Assembly (NCBI GenBank): GCA_014529385.2
Contig: CM043970.1
Coordinates: forward strand, 67,912,567 to 67,976,566
Source: Adiantum capillus-veneris
Taxonomy: Eukaryota > Streptophyta > Polypodiopsida > Polypodiales > Pteridaceae
Length of the DNA stretch: 64,000 nt
Direction: 5' to 3'
The notes beneath the pieces were generated by a model, which had not been told where the DNA came from, ran no database searches, and saw only the letters and a list, made by a program, of their open reading frames with translations. Made by a program: the position numbers and the translations under genes. Of the stretch, positions 48,568 through 59,925 are shown in pieces (position 1 is the stretch's first letter; every line of letters begins with the position of its first letter).

Positions 48568-50569
48568 ACACAAGTAGGATCAGGATGGATATAGCTCCTG
48601 ACAATGCGATAGAGGACATGCCTAAGCGCATGAAAGATATGATGAACAACATGAAAAGAATTCCAAAGTGAGGACCAATGCACAAATAAAACTAGGGACA
48701 ACCTATGAGACAACAAAGTCAATTAAAATGGTGTACTATTGAAGGGAAATGGACAAAGCATGAGACAAATGAGTGCTACTAGAAACTGAAATATGATGGA
48801 AATGTCTAGTATGTGCCAATGAGGCCACCAAGGCAACCCATTTATAGATATCCACCCTATATAGCATCCATGAAAAGATCACCCATGAATGTGGAGCGAC
48901 CTCAACCAATATTAGGTCAGCAACCTCCACTTCCAGGGAATAGATCTATATCAATCAAGTACATGGTGTCTGAGGATCAAACTGAGGAACAAGTTCTAGT
49001 ACCCATTACTCCATATCCTGAGACTAGTACCCATTACTCCATATCTTGAGACTAGTTCAATAACAATGGGGTAGAAGAAGAGTGGTATAACCAATCTTAT
49101 CCATCTCCTATCGAGCCAATGTGCCAAGCACCCACTGATACAACACCTAATTACTTTATTGCAAACCACGGGGCGAGGCCACCTATGCCCAAACCAAAAA
49201 GTACGTGGAAATTGTCGCAATTGTGGAGTGGATGACCATTAGAAAAATGACTATCCTGCATTGGATAAGAATGTGAGACCTATAGAGGCATATTGTGGAG
49301 TGTGCGGACGCAAGGGTGGACACTTTCTTGAGGACTTCCCTAGGAATTTGGCAAATGAAGGGAAAATTTCCTTAAACATAGCTCAAATAGTGCTAAGTAG
49401 TTCATCAGAAGGGGAACCAATAATTCCAGTTCAAGTGATGACTAGAGCACAAACTAAGAAAAACAAATAGAAAAACGCGATTCGATTGGATAAATCCAAC
49501 AATCCCTTCAAAAACTCTAGGAAATAAAGATGCAAAAGATACGAACTCGAGAGATAAAAATAGAGAAAGGAGATTGAAGGAAAGATACAGAAGAAAAAAT
49601 ACAGACTCCTTCAACATACTTTAAGGAAACCAAACCAAAATCGGTTAAATCTGTTCTGGTTGACAAAATTTACAAACCAATCAATGCAACTTTGCAAGCT
49701 TTTCAAGTTGGACTAAAAGCGAGAAAATGTTGGAAAACCAATGGACAAATTATCCAACACCTAAAATGGAAGTAGCTAAAGTAGAAGCTTACAGAAACCT
49801 AGTGCAAATCATGCAAGCATTGATTGACAAACAACATCCTCAGTAAGAAAATATAGGAGAACCGAAAGAAGCTAAGACCAAAATCCTAAGAGAAACAGTT
49901 TCAGAAAAGAAAAGGTCAAAAAACTGGGAGAACGAAGAAGTACAACCACCAAAATTGGAAGTTCCTGATAGCGAAGAAGGATGGGATGGGGTGCCGATAG
50001 TTGAAGAGGATTGGCCAAACTACATGTGCAAAGGAGTTAGGGAAGCGAAACATGGGAGCTTGACTCTAAAATCAACACGAATAGAAGAAGTTTGGTTTGA
50101 CAGACCACCCATGGAACTAGATGAACAGTCATTGTATGGAGATTGGGGATCGGAACAGTCATAATTTATAAAAGCTGAGATCTTGCGAACATTGCCATCT
50201 TACCTAGGTGAGAATGAAGAGAAATCAATGGTCTACAAAACAATATAACTAGAAAGGCCAAGACAGACTTTGGATGTGGTTGATTTACAATCCATTATGT
50301 CGACACCAATTCATTGCACAATTACTTTGGGTGAATTTTTGAAACTCAGACCACACCTATGGGGAGATATACAAGTTACCATGGGAAGACTGGGATTGAA
50401 AGGAGTATCTCAAATGGACCTGGAAAAATTACAAAAAGAAGAGACACATGCTAGACTTGTCAAAGTGATGCCTATGAATAAGGTCGGGGACTATTGTGAA
50501 GAAAATGACAAAAACACTACCCTTCCAATACAATACAATGATAGAACAACTATGATACGATACAACTAT
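48568..50569 (+). pseudogene. Element 2 (older Ty3) gag and pre-protease region
   Basis: The sequence starts in gag immediately after element 1's LTR, with MDIAPDNAIEDMPKRMKDM (ATG 48585), followed by stops and Gln/Pro-rich sequence. Two zinc-knuckle-like motifs occur: CRNCGVDDH near 49213, whose last Cys is replaced by Tyr, and CGVCGRKGGHFLEDF near 49296. A long charged linker follows, with partly open frames at 49955-50164 (EEGWDGVPIVEEDWP) and 50270-50572 (TITLGEFLKLRPHLWGD). The coding text stops at 50569 because element 3 is inserted there; it resumes at 59926. No 5' LTR of this element is visible. Confidence 0.7.
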
Positions 50570-51078
50570 TGATGGGGGCTTTTCACAAGCCAAGCTCCTA
50601 TACCCCTCTTCTCTCGTCCCCACCCCATGAAAACCCCCTCTTAGGGAGGGAGTGATAAAAGGCATTGGAAAAAGTAAGAAAAAAAATAAAGTATGATTAT
50701 GTAAATATATAAGAAAGGTAAAATAGGCCACCTCATGCCTGCGGGGTAGCCCATCCCCACCTTGCCTCCTTTTTCTTCACTGTTGCCCCGCAGGGTGTCC
50801 CTTTTCCTCTCCTCCACTCAAAAGGTCAACTCCCCTCTCTCTTCCCCTTGTCCTTTCTCCTTTCTCTCTCCCCTCAAGCTACCCCACCTCTCACCAATAA
50901 TGCATTATAACTCACCAATAATGCACCCTAACTTACATGCAACTTACCCTATCTTCCAAAATAGTATACCCCACCCCCTCTTTCTCTCTCCTATCATAGC
51001 CCATGACCCAAATACCCCCCTCTCTCTCTAAAGGGCGCCATGTCTCTTGTCTTGTAGCTAAATAACCTCCCCCACACT

Positions 51079-51080
<2 letters not shown>

Positions 51081-51169
<89 letters not shown>
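51081..51169. repeat. Expanded (CA)n in the 5' LTR
   Basis: About 89 bases, against about 19 at the same place in the 3' LTR (58866-58884). Confidence 0.95.
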
Positions 51170-51171
<2 letters not shown>

Positions 51172-51486
51172 AGTTTCACTGAAAAAGGTGCCCACAGACC
51201 CATCCCCACCCGGTGGTTACCTGATTTTTCTTGTGTTCACACACATCTGCACACAGATTCACCTCTGAACACACTCCCCTCTCTCCCCTCTTGTAATTAC
51301 TTTATTCTCCATGTCACCTCTCACTTTTTTTCATCAACTCATCTCTCTCTCTTAGTCTCTCTCTCACGAGACTGCTGTTCTGGCACATATACACACAGCC
51401 AGACAAGTGGGGCCCACAGTCACATGGCCTATGTAGATAATGATTTCTTCATTTCTAAATTCTAGAATTTCTCCCCCCTCCTCCCC

Positions 51487-51494
51487 TATATAAA
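51487..51494 (+). promoter_or_regulatory. LTR TATA box
   Basis: TATATAAA in CCTATATAAAGAGGGG, conserved in the 3' LTR at 59202-59209. Transcription of the element would start shortly downstream. Confidence 0.7.
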
Positions 51495-51796
51495 GAGGGG
51501 TCACCATCACACTAAGGACACACACCATCACCAAAGAGTACACTATGCACTGTGTGTGCCTAGTGCACACACACACACCCACACCATCACCATCACCGCA
51601 ATCACCATGCTCGTCTTGAGCATGATTTCTACACCCTTGGGCTATGGAAGATGAAGGGAAACTAAATGAAGGATGATGGCCATAACCCTTGTGCGAGTCT
51701 TCGCCATCAACTCCCACCTATCCGCCATGTGCTCTACCACGCTCTCCCTTCTCATTCCCCTACCCTATGCTCCCCATTTCATCGCCTTATTCTCTA

Positions 51797-51802
51797 AATA
51801 AA
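51797..51802 (+). terminator. LTR poly(A) signal
   Basis: AATAAA about 300 bases after the TATA box, conserved in the 3' LTR at 59512-59517, where it would act in 3' end formation. Confidence 0.5.
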
Positions 51803-51967
51803 GCTTGAGGTTTTGTGAGTATGTTTTCTTGCAATGTTTTGCCCATGTGAGGTGTGCAGAATTGCCACCTAGTCTTGTGTTTGGAGTGAGCTTGTGTATG
51901 TGTGAAGGGTGTGCGGATTCGCCATCCTTTTGTGGTGCCTAAGTACTAAGCCGCTATACCCCCTCCC

Positions 51968-52010
<43 letters not shown>

Positions 52011-52216
52011 CTCATTCCCTTTCCTCTTCATCATTACTCCCAAGCATCCATCTCTCTTGGATGAAAACTTTTTTATGGTGGTGTGTTGTTTGCGTCCTAG
52101 CCGTTGAAGCTAGGTGGTGCCCCCTGTTTGCGTTACCATGACAGGCTCGAGGCGCGCCATTCGGTCCCCGGTGTTTTAGAGGCCGTCGGGGTTCGGGGTT
52201 CGCTTTGCTCCCGTCA

Positions 52217-52237
52217 TTTGGTGCCCCCACTGAGGAT
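52217..52237 (+). other. Primer binding site of element 3
   Basis: TTTGGTGCCCCCACTGAGGAT lies directly after the LTR. It resembles the tRNA-Arg-type site of Tat/Ogre elements (TGGCGACTCCGCTGGGGA) but with several mismatches, so the tRNA is not assigned with confidence. Confidence 0.5.
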
Positions 52238-52289
52238 CTTTTCATGAAACCCTTCAGTTTACAAGACTGAAACCCCTAAAATATTGTGA

Positions 52290-52991
52290 ATGGATGAATG
52301 GCTAGCAGGATTTGCTAATTGGACGACAGAAGAAGAAGATCTCCAAGCACAACTAGACGAACTCCGCATCTCCATCGAAGCTCGAGTGCCAGGCGTAACG
52401 GTAATCGATTTGCAGTGGGAGAGTCAACCAACACGCCAAACCCAGTGGATATACATAGGCCAAGTGCCAAGAAGAATAAGGAGAAGGTCGAAACCATGTC
52501 CGCAACCTACAACCAACCCACAACAACAAAATGGAAGGAGCTCTACACAATAGAGAATCAACACTATTCTACTTTGAGAATCGGGTAACTCAAGTCACCG
52601 AGGTAATTATCACAGTCAGTTTTCAAGTCGCACCTGATGCTGCAGCACAGATAACGGAATCATTGGCTCACACTCTCACTAGAGAAACTAGGGATCTACT
52701 GAGTTTGTTTCAAGAAAGAACACCACCCTCTCCCACAAGCTTGGACAGCGACTAAGCACCTCTAAGCTTCACATGAATCAGTACAACCTACCTCAAGATA
52801 GATCACACATACCAACACGTGTACTCTCAATCAAGGTGATACTGGATTTGAAGGCTCACTACCAGCACGTCATTGACACCATGCTGGGTGGGGAGCAATT
52901 TTTTGAGGTTCTGGCATCAGATCAACCATTTGTCCTACCTTTGGTACAAGGCAATGTACCGTTTGAAGTTTTAATCTATGTCCTAGTATAA
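52290..52991 (+). pseudogene. Possible extra 5' ORF of element 3, frameshifted
   Basis: Between the primer site and gag, coding-like text runs across different frames. It starts at the ATG at 52290 (MDEWLAGFANWTTEEEDLQ, acidic, helical), continues with NRFAVGESTNTPNPVDIHR, then RVTQVTEVIITVSFQVAPD, and finally a 52773-52991 frame with YNLPQDRSHIPTRVLSIK. I do not recognise a domain. Some Tat elements (Ogre) carry an extra ORF in this position, which is the basis for the call. It could instead be a gag N-terminal extension or leader sequence. Confidence 0.4.
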
Positions 52992-53074
52992 GAGGGTATA
53001 CACGCCTCCTTGTAAAGAAGAAAAAAACTTTTGCAAGTTAATCAGTGTGTCTTTCTAGCTCTCTCTCAGTAATC

Positions 53075-56043
53075 ATGGCAAGTGTAGCATTTCCAACATT
53101 TAAAGGAAAGAAGGGGGAGGATTTGGTAACATACTTCCTAGATGACTTTGAAGTAGCATGTGTAGTGAGCAACAAAGATACGGATGAATCCCGGGTTAGA
53201 ATCTTTAAGCATCTCATGAAGCTAGAAGCTAGATCATGGTACAATGCACTTCCACAAGCAACCAAGGATGACTGGGAACCTTAAAAACCGCTTTTAAGAG
53301 GCGCTTTGGGGGAGGTACCACTTCAGAAAAGTTGTGGGACAAGTTGAGAGACTTGAAGCAGGAGAGTCTTTTAGAATATGCCACCTATGAGTCCAAATTT
53401 GTGGATTTGTGGGAACGATGGGTTGAGTCACTGGCAAGGGGGGAAGCTGCACTCGATTTCCTAAAAAAAGATCGGTTCATGCATGGCTTATGGCCGCTTC
53501 TCAAGGAGAAGGTGAAAGGTAGATTCCCGGCTACGTACGAGTTAGCCGTTGAGATTGCTCGCCTTAAGGACAAGAAGCTGCGAATGAAAGCCAAAGAAAC
53601 CGAGTCAACAGAAACAACAACATCATGTCGACCAGCAACTACAACAACCACCATTCCACCACCACCACCGGCTCTTGGGGTAAGAGATGACCAACAAGAT
53701 ATGTTGGCCCATATTACTGACCAACTGCAGAATTTTTCTGTCCACTTAATACAACAAGGGAGGAGTCAAGAAAGAGATCAAGACCCTGGAAGAGCACGAC
53801 GACAAAACAGGGAGTATCATTGCTACAACTGCGGAGAAGACGGTCACAGTATGTACTACTGTCCCAAACCACGACAAAACTATAATAGAGGAGGTAGGAG
53901 GAACCAATTGTCACCCCCTAGAGAAAGAACACCCCCACCCCGAGCACCAACCCCACCAACACAAATTCTATGTCCACCCCAGACACCACTACAAGCATCC
54001 ATTCCACCTCTTCCACCAGCCCCACCACCTGATCGCCCTGTAAACATCATAAGGCTAGAAGAGAAAGGAAAAGCCGTAGTAGTGGATCCACCCAGAGCAA
54101 AGGAGAGGGACAAGGGTAAGGAGAAGGTAACCTTTTTAGAACCACTTGAGGCCATGACTGTGAAAAGAGCTAGGAGGGAGAAGGCTACACAATCAGATGA
54201 TGAGAGAAGCATGAGAGGAGAAACTAGCAAGAGGCCATCCAGGCCACGACGGAAATTGGGCATCACCGATTTCCAGCTAGGGGAAAGTTCTAAGCCCTAT
54301 GATCTAACATTGGATGTGGCACAGCAAGGACCGAAGATTACATGGCCACAGCTGCTACATCTTGTACCTAAAGTAAGGCGACAATGGTCTAAAATGGTAA
54401 GTACAAGACGCTCCAAAACAAAGGTAGCCGGAGCAATTTCGGGATGCAACATGGATGACATCCTTCCAATTGTCGACGTAAACATAAAAGGAAAGAGGGT
54501 TGGAAACACCTACATTGATGGAGGTGCACAAATCTGTGTAATGAGCGAAGCTATGATGCTTCAATTAGGGCTCGAGGTTGACAGGCCTTCTCCATGCAAG
54601 GCAAAGATTGCAAACAACGCAAAAGTAAAGTGTGTGGGTGTGGTAAGTGCCGTGAAAATCAAAGCTTTCAACACTGAGGTAGAGGTAGATGTTTTTGTAA
54701 TGCCTACTAAGGGGGAGGGCTATCCACTAATTTTGGGAAGGCCATGGTTGATGGCCATGAAGGCAAAACAGGACTGGGGTACTGGCCTTCTACGCATGAC
54801 CGGTAAGAAAGGGGAGACAATCTACTACGACATGAGGATTGGCAAGCAGAAGCAAATGAATCTGGAAACATCGGCAGATGAAACCACTAGCGAATCTTCC
54901 AGTTCTGAGGAGGAGACCACATCCATCGACGAAAGTGACAGTTCCATTGATGTGATGGGTATCATTATGAAGGATCCACAAAGGGTAAGCACAACTGGTG
55001 ATCCATCACCAAAAGGGCAACCCAATGAAGAGGAGAGCAAATCACCTGGCCTAGAAGGTAGTAGGTTGAAGGGTATGTTGTCTACGGAATTAACACTTGA
55101 GGAGAAAGATAGTTTTTTGCAAATGTTGATGGGATTTCCTAGCCTGTTCATTGACAACTATGAAAGAATCACAGGCATTACAGTGGTGGAACATCATATT
55201 AAGCTGAAGGAAGGGGTAAAACCAGTTGTGCAAAAGCTACGACGACTGGGGGTCATACAAGAAAAGGCACTCTTGGTCGAGGTAAGGAAACTGCTGGAGG
55301 CGGGATTCATCTATCTTGTAGAAAACTCAGAATGGGTGTCACCCATAGTGGTGACGCCTAAAAAGAATGGTAAGTGGAGGGTCTGTGTTGACTACAAACC
55401 ACTAAATGCAGCTACAAAGAGAGACCACTTTCCTCTCCCTTTCTTGGATGAAATTCTGAATGAAGTAGCGGGTTTTGAATGCTATACCGTCTGTGATGGT
55501 TATTCTGGATACTTTCAAATACGCATAGCCTTGGAAGATCAACTAAAAACCACTTTTATCACGCCATGGGGTTGTTTTTCATACAGGGTTATGCCATTTG
55601 GTCTCACAAATGCACCTGCCACATTCCAAAGATATGTCACATATGTTTTTCAACCGTTCTTTGGAACATCCATAAGAGTGTTCATTGATGATTTTTGTAT
55701 ATATAGCTCCCGTATTTCACATTTAGAAAAGGTAACTGAAGGTTTGGCCAGGTTGCAGAGCCTACGTGGGCAATTAAATGTGGATAAATGCCACATTGGG
55801 GAGAGTAAAGTCATTCTACTAGGCCATGAAATTTCAGCAAAAGGTATCAACGCCGACCCAAGTAAGGTGTCCGCACTCATAGCCCTACCTTCACCAACGA
55901 CCGCACGTCAACTGGTCTCTTTTCTACAGAAGGTGAGGTACTTAAGTAGATTCATACATCTACTATCACAACTTGTTCTACCACTGCAACAACTCACTCA
56001 AAGATCAACTTTCACTTGGGATGAGGAAAGCGAACATCACTAA
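53075..56043 (+). pseudogene. Element 3 gag-protease-reverse transcriptase
   Basis: Gag starts at the ATG at 53075 (MASVAFPTFKGKKGEDLV) and has a Ty3 capsid signature (RIFKHLMKLEARSWYNALP). A one-base shift near 53282 moves it into the 903-codon frame 53332-56043. Counting from 53332: capsid end WDKLRDLKQESLLEYA (1-16), zinc knuckle CYNCGEDGHSMYYC (164-177), a Pro-rich linker, a protease with IDGGAQICVMS (Asp 396; DGG in place of DSG/DTG), and RT with RVCVDYKPLN, MPFGLTNAP and catalytic FIDDFCIYSS (Asp 786 and 787). The frame closes at TAA 56041-56043, a single-base change from CAA, and the downstream sequence stays in the same frame. Proteins would form the particle, cleave the polyprotein and synthesise DNA. 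Confidence 0.9.
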
Positions 56044-58233
56044 AACAAGGTAAAGGAGGTCTTAGCCACTCTACCAACTATCTCACCACCTAAGTGGGAT
56101 GAAAATTTCTATGTCACCTCAAGTGTTGGTGATGACTCATTGGGGGCTGTGCTACTCCAAAAGGATATGGCGACATCTTTCATGAGTCCAATCTACTTAT
56201 CTAGTTGAATGATGACAGCAGGAGAGAAAGGTTTCACCCATGTGGAACACTTAGTCCTAGCTCTTAGATTTGCAACTACAAAGTTTAGGTCATATTTGCT
56301 GCCTAAGCAATTTGTGATTCTAACCACGGATGAAATATTTCCCTATGTTGTACAACACATGGATGTGTCTGCTAGAATTACTAAATGGCTAGTTCGTCTG
56401 CAAGAGTTTGACTACACGGTACAGGTAGAAAGCAGGACAAGGGCAAGTTTGGGGGAACTCATGACCTACCAAGTCTTTGAAAGGAAGGAGAAGCAATCTA
56501 CGGAAGGAGAAGTTCGATTACCTCCAGTACCACCGATGGTAGAAGGAGCATACTCTCTCTACTTTGATGGAGCCTACAAGCGAGCGTCCGACAAAGCAGC
56601 TGCAGGCATAGTGGTCTTTGATGACAAAGGGACAAAGGTATTTTCGTTGGGCCAATTGTTAGATTCACATTCTAACAATGAAGCTAAGTATGCAGCACTA
56701 ACCAAGGGTCTACAATGGTGCGTCTCGCAAGGTGTACAATGCCTTAATGTATTTGGGGATGCTCTACTTCTGGTAAGGCAAGTAAATGGAGCATGGACAT
56801 GCAAGAATCCTAGTTTAAGGACTCACTTAAGTGGTGTAAAAACCTTGTTGGGTAAGTTTGAAGAAGTTCAAATACACCATATCCCAAGGGCTCAAAACCA
56901 AGAAGCAGATGCCCTAGCAAGTGAAAGACTACAGGAAGTGGTGGTTGGAGCAATAAAACTAAAGCTCCCTCTATTTCAAGGTAGTGATGCCTTGCCTGAC
57001 ATCATGCATTTTTTGGAAACAGGGGAATGCCCATCAGATTTAACAAAGGGACAGAAGCAATGGCTGACGCGGAAGGCCACAAGGTATCAACTCATCAATG
57101 ATGGTTTGTATTGTAAGGGTAAGGACCAAATACTCAGGAAGGTCCCTCTCTCTCACAAAATCACGGGAGTAATTGCTAGTTGTCACGACGGGGTTTGTGG
57201 TGGTCACTTTGCCCTAGACATAACAAGTAGGAAAATCTTGCAGGCAGGCTTCATATGGCCTATCCTCAACCGTGATGTACACCATTGGTGCAAAACGTGT
57301 AAGTTGTGTCAAAAGGCCGGCACTAGGTCACTTATGCCTGAACCACAGACACCTATTCTCTCATATGGCCCATTTGAAAAATGGGGTATCGATGCCATTG
57401 GGCCATTACCTAGGGCCAACTCAGGAAAATTCTACATTATCATGGGGGTCGACTACATGACTAGATGGGCAGAGGCTACAGCCACCACTAGAATCACAGC
57501 GGTAGAGGTAGCTAAATTTATCTACAAGCACATATGCTATAGGTTTGACACACCTTTAGAGATCATCTTTGATAGAGGGCCAGGTTTCAGAGCAGACTTG
57601 GTAGGAGAATTAATGGAGAAACTGGGCATTACAAGGAGGCACTCTTCACCATATTACCCTCAATGTAATGGCCTAGTTGAAAAGGTAAATGGAATGGTTT
57701 CTAAAATTATTACCAAGAAGGTAAACAATCATCCCAGAGACTGGGATAAGTATCTACTACCAGCTTTATGGGCCTACAGAACTTCATTTCGTACATCCTT
57801 TGGATTCACACCGTATCATCTAGTATTTGGTAAGGAAACAATCTTGCCCATTGAAGTGCAACTACAAAGTCTCAGAGTAATGGCAAGCCAACTTCAACAA
57901 CCCAACATGCATTTGAGAGATCACATCATCAACTTGGAAAGACTGCAGCTGGACAGAGAAGAAGCAATAAATTATTATGCAGCACAAGCAGAGCATAGAC
58001 GGCTTAGCTTTAACGAGCATCTCCGGAAAAAAGAATTGAAGAAAGGAATGTTAGTGCTCCGCTACGACAATCGCTTTGACACTTGCAAGGATAAGAAACT
58101 CCTGCTCCGATGGGAAGGCCCTTTCATCATCAGGAAAAATTATGCCAATGGAAGTTACCAGCTTATGGAGTCTGATGGAAAACTTCATAAAACCAGGGTA
58201 AATGGTTGGCGACTCAAACCTTATTTTCTTTGA
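56044..58233 (+). pseudogene. Element 3 RNase H, second RNase H and integrase
   Basis: The sequence continues the pol frame after the TAA, with one more stop (TGA 56206-56208). First comes a degenerate canonical RNase H (SLGAVLLQKD; HVEHLVLALRFA; RSYLL; VILTTDEIF). Counting from 56209, a second, archaeal-type RNase H follows with all four acidic residues: Asp 120 (LYFDGAYK), Glu 158 (NNEAKY), Asp 184 (VFGDALLL) and Asp 234 (EADALA). Integrase follows with His 326, His 333, Cys 364 and Cys 367 (HHCC finger). Its D,D(35)E core is Asp 395 (GIDAIGP), Asp 455 (IFDRGPGF) and Glu 491 (GLVEKVNG). The C-terminal part (LRWEGPFIIRKNY) ends at TGA 58231-58233. The catalytic set looks complete. Confidence 0.9.
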
Positions 58234-58341
58234 TTTGACCAGGCTCCACCAATTGACATTCAAGATGAGGACACACCATCAGCCGCCACCTCCGACGATA
58301 ATGATCAAACAGATGAGCTAGAGACATGAATACCTCTAGCC

Positions 58342-58357
58342 AAAAGGGGAGGGCTAA
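58342..58357 (+). other. Polypurine tract of element 3
   Basis: AAAAGGGGAGGGCTAA directly precedes the 3' LTR. It would prime plus-strand synthesis. Confidence 0.75.
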
Positions 58358-59925
58358 TGATGGGGGCTTTTCACAAGCCAAGCTTCCATTCCCCTCTTCT
58401 CTCGTCCCCACCCCATGAAAACCCCCTCTTAGGGAGGGAGTGATAAAAGGCATTGGAAAAAGTAAGAAAAAAAATAAAGTATGATTATGTAAATATATAA
58501 GAAAGGTAAAATAGGCCACCTCATGCCTGCGGGGTAGCCCATCCCCACCTTGCCTCCTTTTTCTTCACTGTTGCCCCGCCGGGTGTCCCTTTTCCTCTCC
58601 TCCACTCAAAAGGTCAACTCCCCTCTCTCTTCCCTTGTCCTTTCTCCTTTCTCTCTCCCCTCAAGCTACCCCACCTCTCACCAATAATGCATTATAACTC
58701 ACCAATAATGCACCCTAACTCACATACAACTTACCCTATCTTCCAAAATAGTATACCCCACCCCCTCTTTCTCTCTCCTATCATATCCCATGACCCAAAT
58801 ACCCCCCCCTCTCTCTAAAGGGCGCCATGTCTCTTGTCTTGTAGCTAAATAACCTCCCCCACACTCACACACACACACACACACTCAGTTTCACTGAAAA
58901 AGGTGCCCACAGACCCATCCCCACCTGGTGGTTACCTGATTTTTCTTGTGTTCACACACATCTGCACACAGATTCACCTCTAAACACACTCCCCTCTCTC
59001 CCCTCTTGTAATTACTTTATTCTCCATGTCACCTCTCACTTTTTTTCATCAACCCATCTCTCTCTCTTAGTCTCTCTCTCATGAGACTGCTGTTCTGGCA
59101 CATATACACACAGCCAGACAAGTGGGGCCCACAGTCACATGGCCTATGTAGATAATGATTTCTTCATTTCTAAATTCTAGAATTTCTCCCCCCTCCTCCC
59201 CTATATAAAGAGGGGTCACCATCACACTAAGGACACACACCATCACCAAAGAGTACACTATGCACTGTGTGTGCCTAGTGCACACACACACACCCACACC
59301 ATCACCATCACCGCAATCACTATGCTCATCTTGAGCATGACCTCTACACCCTTGGGCTATGGAAGATGAAGGGAAACTAAATGAAGGATGATGGCCATAA
59401 CCCTCGTGCGAGTCTTCGCCATCAACTCCCACCTATCCACCATGTGCTCTACCGCGCTCTCCCTTCTCATTCCCCTACCCTATGATCCCCATTTCATCGC
59501 CTTATTCTCTAAATAAAGCTTGAGGTTTTGTGAGTATGTTTTCTTGCAATGTTTTGCCCATGTGAGGTGTGTGGAATCGCCACCTAGTCTTGTGTTTGGA
59601 GTGAGCTTGTGTATGTGTGAAGGGTGTGCGGATTCGCCATCCTTTTGTGGTGCCTAAGTACTAAGCCGCTATACCCCCTCCCTCACTCTCTCTCTCTCTC
59701 TCTCTCTCTCTCACTTGATCTCATTCCCTTTCCTCTTCATCATTACTCCCAAGCATCCATCTCTCTTGGATGAAAACTTTGTTATGGTGGTGTGTTGTTT
59801 GCGTCCTAGCTGCTGAAGCCAGGTGGTGCCCCCTGTTTGCTTTACCATGACAGGCTCGAGGCGCGCCATTCGGTCCCCGGTGTTTTAGAGGCCGTCGGGG
59901 TTCGGGGTTCGCTTTGCTCCCGTCA
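58358..59925 (+). repeat. 3' LTR of element 3
   Basis: 1568 bp. Same ends, TATA box and poly(A) signal as the 5' LTR; shorter mainly because its CA repeat is short. Confidence 0.92.

Larger units (their letters stand above)
50570..52216 (+). repeat. 5' LTR of element 3
   Basis: 1647 bp, TG...CA. It contains a CA microsatellite (51081-51169), a TATA box and a poly(A) signal, and ends in a GC-rich stretch just before the primer site. Confidence 0.92.
50570..59925 (+). mobile_element. Element 3: near-complete Tat-type Ty3 retrotransposon
   Basis: This 9356-bp element has two long LTRs (1647 and 1568 bp), both TGATGGGGG...CCCGTCA. It is flanked by CTAT on both sides (ACTAT if one base is shared with the LTR end). 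Internal order: primer site, a possible extra 5' ORF, gag, protease, RT, RNase H remnant, a second RNase H, integrase, polypurine tract. A second, archaeal-type RNase H placed between RNase H and integrase is the mark of the plant Tat lineage (Ogre/Retand relatives). The LTRs differ by roughly 30 substitutions by eye (about 2%) plus a microsatellite length change, so insertion was fairly recent. Damage is light: one frameshift in gag, shifts in the leader ORF, and two stops in pol. Confidence 0.92.

Noticed and set aside
50994-51209. Cys-Val-rich minus-strand frame
   Set aside because: Translation of the CA microsatellite in the 5' LTR of element 3.
51364-51717. 117-residue minus-strand frame, also present at 59079-59432
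   Set aside because: It lies within both LTRs of element 3 and is conserved only because the LTRs are copies. It has no domain and overlaps the TATA box.
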